From: Sphingomonas crusticola
Lineage (GTDB): Bacteria > Pseudomonadota > Alphaproteobacteria > Sphingomonadales > Sphingomonadaceae
DNA length: 64,000 nucleotides
Assembly (NCBI RefSeq): GCF_003391115.1
Contig: NZ_QTJP01000001.1
Location: 2,998,501 to 3,062,500 of the forward strand
Reading direction: 5' to 3'
The notes under the pieces were generated by a model, which did not search any database, was not told where the DNA came from, and was given only the letters and a program-made list of their open reading frames with translations. The position numbers and the translations under genes were made by a program. Position 1 is the first letter of the stretch. Each line of letters starts with the position of its first letter. This document shows positions 41,438-50,450 of this stretch, piece after piece.

Positions 41438-43300
41438 CTAGGCCGCCTGCCGCTCCAGCTGCTCACTCGCTTCCATCCAGCGGGCTTCGGCCTGCTCCAA
41501 TGCCGCCGCCACGTCCGCGCGCCGCTTCATCAGGTCGCTCATCGCCAGTTGTGCAAGCTTGGGCTCCGCCTGCTTGGGATCGAACATCGCCAGATCTATC
41601 GCGCTCTGGTCGGCGGTGAGCTTGGCCACCGCCGCCTCATGCTCCTGCACCTGTTTGCGCAACGCCGCCGCCGCCTCGCGCTGGGCGGCCGCCGCTTTCT
41701 TGTCCTTCTTGCCGAACTTGGCCCCGTCCTTCTTCGGCTGGTTCTTGCCGAGGATCAGGTCGGTATAATCGTCGATGCTGCCCTCGAACTCGCGCGCCGT
41801 GCCCTCGTCGACCAATACCAGCCGGTCGGCGGTCAGCTCCAGCATGTGGCGATCGTGGCTCACCAGCAAAACCGCGCCCGAATAGCTGTTGAGCGCCTGC
41901 ACCAGTGCCTCGCGTGCATCGACGTCGAGATGGTTGGTCGGCTCGTCGAGGATCAGCATGTGCGGCGCGTCACGCGTGATCAGTGCCAACGCGAGCCGCG
42001 CCTTCTCGCCGCCCGACATCTTGCCGACCTTGCTCGTGGCGCGGTCGCCGGAAAAGCCGAAGCGGCCGAGCTGCGCGCGTACCGCCGCCGGCGTTTTGCC
42101 CTGCATCACCCGCGTCATATGCTCGAGCGGCGTGTCGTCGCTGTCGAGCTCCTCCACCTGATATTGGGTGAAATAGCCGACGCGCATCTTGCCCGACGCA
42201 TTCATTTCGCCATCCATCGGCGCAAGCTGCGCGGCGAGCAGGCGGGCGAGCGTGGTCTTGCCGTTGCCGTTGCGCCCCAGCAAAGCGACCCGGTCGTCGG
42301 GGTCGATCCGCAGGTTGAGCCGCTGCAGGATCGGCGTCCCAGCATAGCCGACGCTCGCCAGGTCGAGCGTGATCAAAGGCGGTCGCAATTCTTCGGGATC
42401 GGGGAAGTCGAATGACAAAGTCGGATCCTCGGCCATCGCCGCGATCGGCTGCATCCGTGCCAGCGCCTTGACGCGCGACTGCGCCTGCTTGGCAGTCGAG
42501 GCGCGCGCGCTGTTGCGCGCGATGAAATCCTGCAGCTTGGCGCGCTGCGCATCCTGGTTGGCCTTGGCCGCCGCGAGTTGCGCGGCGCGCTCGGCGCGCT
42601 GCCGCTCGAACGAATCGTAGCCGCCGGCGTATAGCGTCACCTTGCCGCCTTCGAGGTGGAGGATATTATCGACGACATTGTTGAGCAGGTCGCGCTCGTG
42701 GCTGATCACCACCATCATCGCCGGATAGGATTTGAGGAAGGTCTCCAGCCACAAGGTCGCTTCGAGATCGAGATGGTTCGAAGGCTCGTCGAGCAGCAGC
42801 AGGTCGGGCTCGGAGAATAGCAACGCCGCCAGCGCGACGCGCATCTTCCACCCGCCGGAATAGCTGTCGAGCGGCCGCTGTTGCATCGCATCGTCGAAGC
42901 CCAGGCCGACCAGGATCCGCGCCGCGCGCGATGGCGCGCCATAGGCGTCGATCGCGATCAGCCGCTCATGCACCTCGCCCAGCCGGTCGGGATCGTGGCA
43001 GGTTTCGCTCTCCGCCAGCAAGGCCGCGCGCTCGGTATCGGCGGCGAGCACCGTGTCGATCGGCGTGGCGGTGCCGCTCGGCGCCTCCTGCGCGATATAG
43101 CCGATGCGCGTGCCGCGTGGCATCTCGATCGCGCCCTCGTCGGGATCGATCTGGCCGATGATCGCCTTCATGAGGGTCGACTTGCCGGCGCCGTTGCGCC
43201 CGATCAGCCCGACGCGGCTGCGCGCCGGCAGCGTCGCGCTGGCAGCGTTGAGGATCGTGCGTCCGCCAAGGCGCACCGTAATGCCGTTCAGATTGAGCAT
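41438..43300 (-). CDS. ABC-F family ATPase (Uup/YheS type)
   Basis: This 620-aa protein has two ABC domains with no membrane segments. Walker A GRNGAGKST and the second GRNGNGKTT are present. Signatures are YSGGWKMRVALA and MSGGEKARLALAL, Walker B are LLLLDEPSNHLD and MLILDEPTNHLD. The linker FIARNSARASTAKQAQSRVKALARM is the P-site interaction motif region typical of ABC-F translation factors. The C-terminus is a coiled-coil (KKAAAAQREAAAALRKQVQEHEAAVAKL). It acts at the ribosome or in DNA repair (Uup). Specific function unknown. Confidence 0.95.
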   Translation of the reverse strand: MLNLNGITVRLGGRTILNAASATLPARSRVGLIGRNGAGKSTLMKAIIGQIDPDEGAIEMPRGTRIGYIAQEAPSGTATPIDTVLAADTERAALLAESETCHDPDRLGEVHERLIAIDAYGAPSRAARILVGLGFDDAMQQRPLDSYSGGWKMRVALAALLFSEPDLLLLDEPSNHLDLEATLWLETFLKSYPAMMVVISHERDLLNNVVDNILHLEGGKVTLYAGGYDSFERQRAERAAQLAAAKANQDAQRAKLQDFIARNSARASTAKQAQSRVKALARMQPIAAMAEDPTLSFDFPDPEELRPPLITLDLASVGYAGTPILQRLNLRIDPDDRVALLGRNGNGKTTLARLLAAQLAPMDGEMNASGKMRVGYFTQYQVEELDSDDTPLEHMTRVMQGKTPAAVRAQLGRFGFSGDRATSKVGKMSGGEKARLALALITRDAPHMLILDEPTNHLDVDAREALVQALNSYSGAVLLVSHDRHMLELTADRLVLVDEGTAREFEGSIDDYTDLILGKNQPKKDGAKFGKKDKKAAAAQREAAAALRKQVQEHEAAVAKLTADQSAIDLAMFDPKQAEPKLAQLAMSDLMKRRADVAAALEQAEARWMEASEQLERQAA

Positions 43301-43387
43301 AGCGCGCGCCTATCACGACTGCGCCGCCAAGGGTAGTGCTGCATGTGCGAACAGCTTCTTGCTCCACCCGCCGAAACGGAACGGCGT

Positions 43388-43840
43388 CTAACCCCGTTTC
43401 AGGCGGCCGATCGCCTCGTCGAGTGCCTGCAAAAACCGGGATCGATCCACCTTGGAAAAAGGCGCCGGCCCGCCCAGTTGATCCCCGCCGGCGCGCAGAT
43501 CGGCCATGATCGCGCGCGTCGCGATCGCCGCTCCGATGCCGCTCGCGGTGAAAGGCTTGCCGGTCGGCGCGAGCACGGCCGCGCCCGCCTTGATGCAGCG
43601 ATCCGCGAGCAGGATGTCGGCCGTCACCACGATCGTGCCCGCGCCTGCGGCTTCCGCGATCCAGTCGTCGGCGGCATCGAAACTGTCGCTCACCACGACC
43701 CGGTCGATCAGCGGGTGATCGGGCACGCGCAAATGGCTGTTGGACACGATCGTGACCGGCACTTCGGTGCGATACGCCACCCGGTAAATCTCCTCTTTCA
43801 CCGGACAGGCGTCGGCGTCGACCAGGATGCGAGGCGTCAT
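43388..43840 (-). CDS. YaiI/YqxD (DUF188) family protein
   Basis: This 150-aa protein begins [21 protein letters not shown], the DUF188 signature, followed by [30 protein letters not shown] and [32 protein letters not shown]. The fold is of the PIN-like nuclease type, but no proven activity is known. The start at 43840 puts the signature at the N-terminus; an upstream in-frame extension has no support. It lies 88 bases downstream of the divergent ABC-F gene, so it is a separate unit. Confidence 0.94.
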   Translation of the reverse strand: MTPRILVDADACPVKEEIYRVAYRTEVPVTIVSNSHLRVPDHPLIDRVVVSDSFDAADDWIAEAAGAGTIVVTADILLADRCIKAGAAVLAPTGKPFTASGIGAAIATRAIMADLRAGGDQLGGPAPFSKVDRSRFLQALDEAIGRLKRG

Positions 43841-44084
43841 GCAGCGCCCATAGCGGACCGCCGACGATGGCAAAAGCGGCCAACCGAACAAGCTTGGCCT
43901 CGGATTGGTCTCAGCTGCCGCTCATTCCCCAACCTGAACCGGCGCTGCCAGCCCGATTGCCTCGCGGTTCATCCAACTTCCTGTAATTCCACCGATAAGC
44001 GGCCGTCGGTGGTCCTGCCCTATAAGCGCCGGTGGATCGGGAGACCGATTGCCGGAGGGCAGTCCGTCCGGCGGCCGCGACACG

Positions 44085-46550
44085 TCAGGCCCTTACGCCG
44101 ATCCGCGCAAGCCCCGGCCGTAACCCGCTGGCTGAAGCGCGCAGCGTCAGCGCGCCGTTCGCGCCCATGTTCGACTGCACGATAACCTGCGCGAGGCCGT
44201 TATACAGCCGCCGCGTCCGCCCCTTTTCGGGCTCGTGGCTGTTGGCGTCGCCATTGCCGAGGCCGATGATCCGCCCGCCGTCAATGTCGAACTCCACCGC
44301 CAGATTGGCGGTCGGCACCGCGCGCCCTTGCCGGTCGAGCGCCTCCACCGTCACTGCGGTCGCGTCGCGCCCGTCGCCCGCCAGTGCGGTCCGGTCAGGC
44401 GTCAGCCGCAGCGCCACCGGCAAGCCGGTCGTCTCCACCCGCGCCCGCGCCACGATTCGCCCACCGCGCCGCGCCAGCGCTTCCAGCCGCCCCGGCGCGT
44501 AAGGCACATGCCACTCGTTCATCTCGTATGGGTCGACTTTCTGTTCGCCGATCAGCCGCCCGTTGAGCAGCAGTGCCACGCTCTCCGCGTTGCTCATCGC
44601 CATCACGCGGATCGGCTGTCCCTCCCGCCCGCTCCAGTTCCAATGCGGGATCAGATGCAGGATCGGCCGATCCTCCACCCATTGCGCCTGATGGATGTAG
44701 AAAGCCGCCTTGGGGAAGCCGCATAGGTCCATGATCCCGAAAGAGGAATTCACCGTCGGCCATTCGAACGGCTGTGGCTCGCCGCGATAGTCGAACCCGG
44801 TCCACACGAATGCGCCCGCCACGAACGGCCGCGTCGCGATCGCCTTCCACGCATGACGGTGGGTCGCGCCCCACGGCTGCGCTTCCTCGTCATAGGAGGC
44901 GAGCACATGGCGGCCGGTCCGGTCTGACGCATATTCGCCGCGCGTCATCACCGCTGACGTGTCCTCGGAGCTGGTCAGCGGCTTGTCAGGGAAGGCGGCG
45001 TGGAACTTGTCATATTGGTCGATCTGGTAATTGAAGCCGACCACGTCGACCGCCTGCGACACGTTGACCGGCTCGAACATGCCGTTGTTCATCGCCGCCG
45101 TCACCGGCCGGCTGTCGTCGAGCGCCTTGACGCAGGCCGCCATCCGCCGGACCATCTCATAGCCCTCGCGCGTCCCCTGCAGCGGCTCCTCGTTGAACAC
45201 CGACCACAATATCACGCATGGATGGTTGCGGTCGCGCCGCACCATCCACTCCAGCATGGCCAGATAATCCGGGCTGCTGTTGAACAGCCGGTTCTCGTCC
45301 ATCACCAGGAAGCCGAGCCGATCGGCCGCGTCCAGCAATTCTCGCGTCGGCGCATTGTGCGACGATCGGATCGCGTTGCAGCCCAATTCCTTCAAGCGCC
45401 GCAGCCGAAAATCGATGATCGCATCCGGCAGCGCCACGCCCAGCCCGGCATGATCCTGATGGATGCACACGCCCTTGATCTTCACCGGCCTGCCGTTGAG
45501 GAAGAAGCCGCGCGCCGCATCGAAATGCTGGGTACGGAAGCCCGCGGTCGTTTCCACCGCATGCAGCTCGCGCCCGCCGGCATGGACGCTCGTCCGCACC
45601 CGATACAGCGTCGGAGTCTCGATCGACCACAGACGGGGCTGGTCCACCGCCAGCGTTGCCCAGGCCACGCCCCGTCCAAGCGGCGCCACCGTCACCGCTG
45701 CCTCAGCCTGCGCCACTGCCTTGCCGTCGGGATCGATCAGCACCGCGCGCACCGTCGCGTCGGCTTCGGCCTCGCCGATATTCCCGACGGTCGCCTCGAC
45801 TGGAATGCTCCAGTGCCCGCCCGCGCCCTCGCGCGGATGGGCGTAGACGCCGTCACTGACGATATGCACCGCCGGCCTTTTGACCAGCCAGACATGGCGG
45901 TAAATCCCGCCGCCCTCATACCACCAGCCCTGCAGCGGCGAGGAATCGGCGCGCACCGCGATCACATTGGGCTCGCCGCCAAAGCGCGCGAACGCGGTCA
46001 CGTCGATATAGGCACTGTTATAGGCGCTCCAAACGTGAGCGACGACATTGCCGTTGAACCAGATGGTGGCGTTGGTCGCGATGCCGTCAAATTGCAGCTC
46101 CAGATATTTGCCGCGATCCGCCTCGCTCAGCGTCAGCGTGCGGCGATACCAGCCGACCCCCTTCGGCCGATAGCCCTGGCCGACATTCTCCTCAGGCGAG
46201 AATGGCCCTTCGACCACGAAATCGTGCGGCAGATCGAGCACGCGCCACTTTGCGTCGTCATATTTGATCGCCGCCGCGCCCGCCGCTGCACCGGCCTTGG
46301 TGCTCGCATAGGTTTCGTTGCCGCTATGCGGCGGGACGGACATGATGTCGCCGCGATAGAAGCGCCATTCGCTGTCGAGCAGGTTGCGTGAGGGGTCGCC
46401 CGGAGGCGGCGCGGCGGGGGAGGGGCCGCCCGCCGCCGCTGCCAGCAGCCGCGCCGGGCGCCCTAGCGACGCCGCCAGCCCGATCCCGCCGCTCCCGGCG
46501 AGAAACGCCCGCCGCCGCACGCCTGTTTTCGGAGAAATATAGTCGCCCAT
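44085..46550 (-). CDS. Tat-secreted GH2 beta-galactosidase-like enzyme
   Basis: This 821-aa protein has a twin-arginine-type leader (VRRRAFLAGSGGIGLAASL). The GH2 jelly roll starts LDSEWRFYRGDI and has WKVLDLPHD-type LDLPHDFVVEGPF and GVGWYRRTLTL. In the TIM barrel WSVFNEEP gives acid/base Glu454 and LTSSEDTSA gives nucleophile Glu529. DUF4982-type domains extend the C-terminus (SNAESVALLLNGRLIGEQ, then ALRLTPDRTALAGDGRDA). It is likely a periplasmic beta-galactosidase or related exo-enzyme. It stands alone, 244 bases after the YaiI gene. Confidence 0.92.
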   Translation of the reverse strand: MGDYISPKTGVRRRAFLAGSGGIGLAASLGRPARLLAAAAGGPSPAAPPPGDPSRNLLDSEWRFYRGDIMSVPPHSGNETYASTKAGAAAGAAAIKYDDAKWRVLDLPHDFVVEGPFSPEENVGQGYRPKGVGWYRRTLTLSEADRGKYLELQFDGIATNATIWFNGNVVAHVWSAYNSAYIDVTAFARFGGEPNVIAVRADSSPLQGWWYEGGGIYRHVWLVKRPAVHIVSDGVYAHPREGAGGHWSIPVEATVGNIGEAEADATVRAVLIDPDGKAVAQAEAAVTVAPLGRGVAWATLAVDQPRLWSIETPTLYRVRTSVHAGGRELHAVETTAGFRTQHFDAARGFFLNGRPVKIKGVCIHQDHAGLGVALPDAIIDFRLRRLKELGCNAIRSSHNAPTRELLDAADRLGFLVMDENRLFNSSPDYLAMLEWMVRRDRNHPCVILWSVFNEEPLQGTREGYEMVRRMAACVKALDDSRPVTAAMNNGMFEPVNVSQAVDVVGFNYQIDQYDKFHAAFPDKPLTSSEDTSAVMTRGEYASDRTGRHVLASYDEEAQPWGATHRHAWKAIATRPFVAGAFVWTGFDYRGEPQPFEWPTVNSSFGIMDLCGFPKAAFYIHQAQWVEDRPILHLIPHWNWSGREGQPIRVMAMSNAESVALLLNGRLIGEQKVDPYEMNEWHVPYAPGRLEALARRGGRIVARARVETTGLPVALRLTPDRTALAGDGRDATAVTVEALDRQGRAVPTANLAVEFDIDGGRIIGLGNGDANSHEPEKGRTRRLYNGLAQVIVQSNMGANGALTLRASASGLRPGLARIGVRA

Positions 46551-46689
46551 CCTGCAGCCCCTCCGCTCTGTTATGCAGCGATGCTAGCGGACGGGGGGAC
46601 GGCGACGCCAACGCTTATTCGCACGCCCCCTGATGAGGGGCGGCTGGGAGCAGCGAAGCTATGTGATCTTGCGCCCATGTTTTACGTGC

Positions 46690-46717
46690 AAAAGGAGGCG
46701 GAGCATGCCCCGCCCCC
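46690..46717 (-). terminator. Intrinsic terminator for the DoxX gene
   Basis: On the minus strand a GC-rich hairpin (GGxGGCGGxGC / GCxCCGCCxCC, 46694-46717) is followed by TTTT at 46690-46693. It lies about 55 bases after the DoxX stop and ends its transcript. Confidence 0.72.
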
Positions 46718-46773
46718 TGTCATCGCCTTGAAAACGCGTAAAATTCCCTGTTGAACAGGCAGGAATGCGCTAC

Positions 46774-47172
46774 TTATTCGCTTGTGATGCGCCGCTTCGC
46801 CAACGCGGCATCGACGCTCCATTCGCCCCCGCCGGCGAACGCCAGGAACAGGAACACGAAGCAGTATAGCACCGCCGCGTCGCCGCCATTGATCGCGGGC
46901 CACGGGCTGTGTGGGAAATGGCCGATGAAATAAGCGACTGCCATCTCGCCCGAGCAGACGAACGCGGCGACGCGCGTGAACAGGCCCAGCGCCAGCAGCG
47001 CGCCGCCGACCACCTCGATCACCGCTGCCGCCATCAGCATCGCCGGCAGCGGATCGGGCGCGCCCGGCTGGGCGGCGGGAAAGTGGAACAGCTTCATCAG
47101 GCCATGCTCCATGAACAGCAAGGCGGCCACGATACGAAGCACGCTCAAGACGCGCGGTGTCCAGATGGTCAT
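46774..47172 (-). CDS. DoxX family membrane protein
   Basis: This 132-aa protein has four membrane segments. The DoxX hallmarks are LSVLRIVAALLFMEHGLMKLFHFP, LMAAAVIEVVGGALLALGLFTRVAAFVCSGEMAVAYF and GDAAVLYCFVFLFLAFAG. The family is of uncertain function (thiosulfate:quinone oxidoreductase DoxD and surfactant-like homologues). The start at 47172 has GGGGAGGA upstream; a longer in-frame reading has no signature. A terminator follows at 46690. Confidence 0.9.
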   Translation of the reverse strand: MTIWTPRVLSVLRIVAALLFMEHGLMKLFHFPAAQPGAPDPLPAMLMAAAVIEVVGGALLALGLFTRVAAFVCSGEMAVAYFIGHFPHSPWPAINGGDAAVLYCFVFLFLAFAGGGEWSVDAALAKRRITSE

Positions 47173-47366
47173 GATAGTCCTCCCCAGGGTTTGACGACGC
47201 AACGCACCGGTACAGGCGACCCGTGCATAACCCCAAGCGCGCGCCGGCTCCATCCCCCCTTTTTGCGAGGTAGCGGGAGGTGTCGGGCGGCGCGGCGCGG
47301 TGGGGCGATCAGAGAAAGGACGGCCCCGCGCGGCCCCCGTCCGGGCAGCGCGCGGGTCCTGCAGCG

Positions 47367-47702
47367 TCAGCCGTCGTTATCGTCGTCGCTGTCGGTCTGA
47401 CCGAGATAATCCTCCTCGTCGTCCATCATCGGCTCGCCGGCAAAGGCGCCGTTGTCGATGCGGCCGCTGCTGACCATCTGGTTCATCGTGTCGACGAGGT
47501 CAGGCACGTCCAGCGGCATCACGCCTGCCGGGTTGGTCGCGCCGCCATGCTCGCTCTCGACATAGGGATCCGCGCCGAGATGAAGCGCCTCCTCGGCCAC
47601 GTCCTGCGCCTGCGTCGGTTCGCGCTGCTCGGCATTGTCATTGTCGTCCAGGTCGTCCGGGTCATTGTCGGGAATGAGGTCGTCAGCGGGAATGGAAGAC
47701 AT
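47367..47702 (-). CDS. Acidic low-complexity protein
   Basis: This 111-aa protein starts at ATG 47702 with AAAGG upstream. It is extremely Asp/Glu-rich: residues 3-30 read as repeated DD/DN, and the C-terminus is DSDDDND. A middle part AEEALHLGADPYVESEHGG and DVPDLVDTMNQMVSSGRID is less biased. No domain is recognised. It may be a cation-binding or intrinsically disordered protein. It lies upstream of the tRNA-Ser region. Confidence 0.6.
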   Translation of the reverse strand: MSSIPADDLIPDNDPDDLDDNDNAEQREPTQAQDVAEEALHLGADPYVESEHGGATNPAGVMPLDVPDLVDTMNQMVSSGRIDNGAFAGEPMMDDEEDYLGQTDSDDDNDG

Positions 47703-47785
47703 GGCCGGCCTTTCAAGAAGAGGGATATCCCCTGAACCGCCCGATGGGCGTGCCCGTTCCACGCGCCGTATGAGATGACCCCAGG

Positions 47786-47933
47786 GACGGTCCGGCGGAA
47801 TGGCGGAGCGGGAGGGATTCGAACCCTCGCTACGCTATTGAAATATGCTCGCTTTCCAGGACGGTCCGGCGGAATGGCGGAGCGGGAGGGATTCGAACCC
47901 TCGATACGCTTTTGACGTATACTCACTTTCCAG
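47786..47933. repeat. Tandem 74-base direct repeat containing the tRNA-Ser 3' half
   Basis: 47786-47859 and 47860-47933 are adjacent direct copies of about 74 bases. Each has the flank gacggtccggcggaa, the CCA-encoding tgg, acceptor and T-arm. Most differences lie in the variable arm and the anticodon-stem side. The second unit is the 3' half of the functional tRNA-Ser; the first is a remnant. Such tandem tRNA-tail copies arise at integrative-element attachment sites or by local duplication. Confidence 0.82.
47801..47859 (-). pseudogene. tRNA-Ser 3'-half remnant
   Basis: CCA, acceptor 3' strand, a perfect T-arm (GAGGG-TTCGAAT-CCCTC) and the anticodon-loop sequence CTGGAAA are kept. The variable-arm stem (ATACG/CGTAT in the intact gene) has decayed to ATATT/CGTAG. 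The 5' half is absent, so no functional tRNA can form. Confidence 0.75.
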
Positions 47934-47965
47934 GCGAGCGCCTTCGACCACTCGGCCACCGCTCC
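47875..47965 (-). tRNA. tRNA-Ser (GGA anticodon)
   Basis: This 91-base gene has acceptor GGAGCGG / CCGCTCC, G at the discriminator and encoded CCA. The anticodon stem is CTCGC / GTGAG with loop CTGGAAA, anticodon GGA reading UCC/UCU. The long variable arm has an ATACG/CGTAT stem, as expected for Ser. T-arm GAGGG-TTCGAAT-CCCTC. Perfect 11-base inverted repeats flank it (47865-47875, 47966-47976). Confidence 0.93.
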
Positions 47966-48041
47966 ATTCCGCCGGAGCGCTGCGCCCTATCGAAGGGGAA
48001 AGGCTTTCGCAAGGCAGCCACCCTGTGGCAGGCTCTGCGCC

Positions 48042-48953
48042 ATGAAATATCCCGCCTCGCTCGCGCTCGCCGCGCTCCTCGCCACCGCCGCCGCGCCGGC
48101 GCCTTCCGCCGCCCCCGCCGCCACGCCCAAGCCGCCGACGCTGGCGGATATCGTCGCGGCCGCCCCGGCTTCCGATTGGCAGCGGGTCGATCCGCAGGAT
48201 GTGGTGCTGATCGATCTTGCCAATGGCCGCCGTGCGGCCTTCGCGCTCGCGCCCGCCTTCGCGCCGGCCCATGTGGCCAACATCCGCGGGCTGATCCGCG
48301 CCCACTGGTTCGACCATGGCGCGGTCTATCGCGTGCAGGACAATTATGTCGTGCAATGGGGCCAGAATGACGACGACAAGGCCCCGCCCGAGGGGCTCGG
48401 CCAGCATTTGCCCGCCGAATATGATCGCCCAGCCGCCGGCCTGGCGATGACGCCTCTGCCCTATCGCGATACGTTCGCGCCGAAAGTCGGCTATAGCGGC
48501 GCCTTCCCCGCCGCTTCGGACGGCGGCCGCGCCTGGATGGCGCATTGTTACGGCATCGTCGGCGTCGCCCGCGGCCTGAAGCCCGATACCGGCAGCGGCG
48601 GCGAGCTCTATGCCGTCATCGGCCAGAGCCCGCGCGCGCTCGATCGCAACATCGCCCTGGTCGGCCGCATGATCGACGGCTTCGAACATATGACCGCCTT
48701 GCCGCGCGGCACCGGCGCTCTCGGCTTTTATCAGAAGGACGAACATCCGCTCGCCATCACCCGCCTCGTTCTCGCCGCCGATTTGCCCGCGGCCGAGCGC
48801 CCGGCTTATGAATGGCTCCGCCCCGACAGCGCGAGTTTCGCCAAATGGCTGCACCTGCGCGCCAACCGCCACGATGATTTCTTCGAGCGCCCGGCCGGTG
48901 CGATCGATCTGTGCAACGCGCTGCCGCCGGTCCGCGTTGTAGCCCATCGATGA
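48042..48953 (+). CDS. Secreted cyclophilin-type peptidyl-prolyl isomerase
   Basis: This 303-aa protein has a signal peptide (to about residue 25). The cyclophilin fold is suggested by [32 protein letters not shown] (the F/Y-H..A.YRV.DNFV.QGG motif modified). Later [36 protein letters not shown] covers the usual cyclophilin surface. Catalysis of proline isomerisation in the periplasm is the likely role; activity could be weak because some active-site residues differ from classical CypA. The stop overlaps the phosphatase start (ATGA). Confidence 0.88.
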   Translation: MKYPASLALAALLATAAAPAPSAAPAATPKPPTLADIVAAAPASDWQRVDPQDVVLIDLANGRRAAFALAPAFAPAHVANIRGLIRAHWFDHGAVYRVQDNYVVQWGQNDDDKAPPEGLGQHLPAEYDRPAAGLAMTPLPYRDTFAPKVGYSGAFPAASDGGRAWMAHCYGIVGVARGLKPDTGSGGELYAVIGQSPRALDRNIALVGRMIDGFEHMTALPRGTGALGFYQKDEHPLAITRLVLAADLPAAERPAYEWLRPDSASFAKWLHLRANRHDDFFERPAGAIDLCNALPPVRVVAHR

Positions 48954-49732
48954 ACCTGTTCAATTGGCGCAAGAAGCCTGCGGAGCCGCCCCCGCCGCCG
49001 CGCGCGCCCGCTGCGATCCCGCCCGGGCAGCGTGTCTATGCGATCGGCGATATCCATGGCCGCTTCGATCTCCTCGAGCGTTTGCTCCGCCAGATCGAGG
49101 CGGATGACCAGGCGCGCGGGCCGGCGGAGACACACGTCGTCCTGCTCGGCGACCTGATCGATCGCGGGCCCCAGTCGCGCGAGATCGTCGATTTCTTCCT
49201 GCACGGCCCGCCCGCTTTCGCGCGCTTCCATTACATAATGGGCAACCATGAAGAGATGCTGCTGCAGCTGATCGATGATCCCGATCTGCCGGAGATGCTG
49301 CATTATCTACGCTATGGCGGGCGCGAATTGTTCGAAAGCTATGGCGCGCCACGGATGGTGCTGGACGTGCCCGACCGCTTCACGCCCGATACCTTGCCTT
49401 CCTACGTGCCGGAAACGCACCGCGCCTTCTTCCGGGCGATGCATGATGGCGTGCAGTTCGGCGATTATTTCCTCACCCATGCCGGCATCCGCCCGGGCGT
49501 CGCGCTCGCCCAGCAGGAGCGGCAGGACCTGCGCTGGATCCGCGCGCCCTTCCTCGACAGCGCGGACGATCATGGCGCGGTCGTGGTCCACGGCCACACC
49601 GTTCGCAACGAGGTCGAGATTCTGCCGAACCGCATCGGCATCGACACCGGCGCCTACATGACCGGCGTGCTCACCGCGCTCGGGCTGGAAGGCACCGAGC
49701 AATGGCTGCTCCAGACCCGGCCGGGCAGCTAG
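48950..49732 (+). CDS. Metallophosphoesterase (PPP-type serine/threonine phosphatase family)
   Basis: This 260-aa protein has the PPP motifs GDIHGRFDLLERLLRQI, VVLLGDLIDRGPQSREIVDFFL and YIMGNHEEMLLQLIDDPDL, which bind the two metals. Then LTHAGIRPGVALAQQ and VVVHGHTVRNEVEILPNRIGIDTGAYMTGVLTAL follow, with the later metal-binding His residues. It resembles the lambda phosphatase or ApaH-like group, and substrate could be phosphoprotein or diadenosine polyphosphates. The N-terminus is a Pro-rich linker. It is coupled to the cyclophilin gene. Confidence 0.92.
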   Translation: MNLFNWRKKPAEPPPPPRAPAAIPPGQRVYAIGDIHGRFDLLERLLRQIEADDQARGPAETHVVLLGDLIDRGPQSREIVDFFLHGPPAFARFHYIMGNHEEMLLQLIDDPDLPEMLHYLRYGGRELFESYGAPRMVLDVPDRFTPDTLPSYVPETHRAFFRAMHDGVQFGDYFLTHAGIRPGVALAQQERQDLRWIRAPFLDSADDHGAVVVHGHTVRNEVEILPNRIGIDTGAYMTGVLTALGLEGTEQWLLQTRPGS

Positions 49733-49739
49733 CTTTCGA

Positions 49740-50441
49740 TCACGCCGTCCAGTGAATGTCGATCGGCTGCTCGGCCTCGGCCAGGACCTGACCGATCGGC
49801 ACCTTGGAACCGGCGCCATCCTCGATCGCCTGTTCGACGATCGCACGCTTGGCGTCGCCGGTCAGGCACAGCATCAGCGCCTTGGCCGAAAGGATCGCGG
49901 CGCGGGTCAGCGTGACGCGCGCAACCGGCGCCTCGGGCGGCAGCGGATCGGGCATCACGCCGATCGCGCGGCGCGTCTTGGGCGCGGTCAGTGCCGCCTC
50001 CAGATCCGGTCCGGGGAAGATTGAGGCAGTATGGCCGTCGTCGCCGACGCCCAGCACTACCAGGTCCGGCGGCCAGTGCAGGTCCTGCAGCCGCGCATCA
50101 GCGGCATTGCCCGCACCCTTATAATCGGGATTGTCGGCACCAAGCGGCATCACCCGCCCGCCCTTGGGCAGGAAGATCTTGGCGAGCATGGCAACGTTGG
50201 AGAGCGGACTGTCCATCGCGACCAGCCGGTCGTCGACCGGGAAGATCGTCACCCGCTTCCAGTCGAGCTTCATCTGTGCCAGCTTCTCATAGGCCTTCAC
50301 CGGCGTCTTGCCGCCGGAAAGGCCGATCACGGCGCCGTTGCGCGCATCCAGCGCGCTTTCGATGATGAAGCCGATGTCGCCCGCGACTGCCTCGGCAAAC
50401 GCCTCGGCGTCGTCATGCTCCCACCATTCCGCTTCGATCAT
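49740..50441 (-). CDS. pgl: 6-phosphogluconolactonase
   Basis: This 233-aa protein hydrolyses 6-phosphogluconolactone. The family blocks are GAVIGLSGGKTPVKAYEKLA near residue 35-55 and KRVTIFPVDDRLVAMDSPLSNVAML. DLVVLGVGDDGHTASIFPGPDL has the catalytic His. It follows zwf by 9 bases and has the same strand and order (zwf-pgl), so the two are co-transcribed. The edd and glk genes that often follow in sphingomonads are not downstream here. Confidence 0.95.
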   Translation of the reverse strand: MIEAEWWEHDDAEAFAEAVAGDIGFIIESALDARNGAVIGLSGGKTPVKAYEKLAQMKLDWKRVTIFPVDDRLVAMDSPLSNVAMLAKIFLPKGGRVMPLGADNPDYKGAGNAADARLQDLHWPPDLVVLGVGDDGHTASIFPGPDLEAALTAPKTRRAIGVMPDPLPPEAPVARVTLTRAAILSAKALMLCLTGDAKRAIVEQAIEDGAGSKVPIGQVLAEAEQPIDIHWTA

Positions 50442-50450
50442 GCCTTATAC

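Noticed and set aside
46682-47236. 184-codon minus-strand frame overlapping the DoxX gene
   Set aside because: It is an alternative frame of the DoxX gene; only the 46774-47172 frame shows DoxX helices and a ribosome site.
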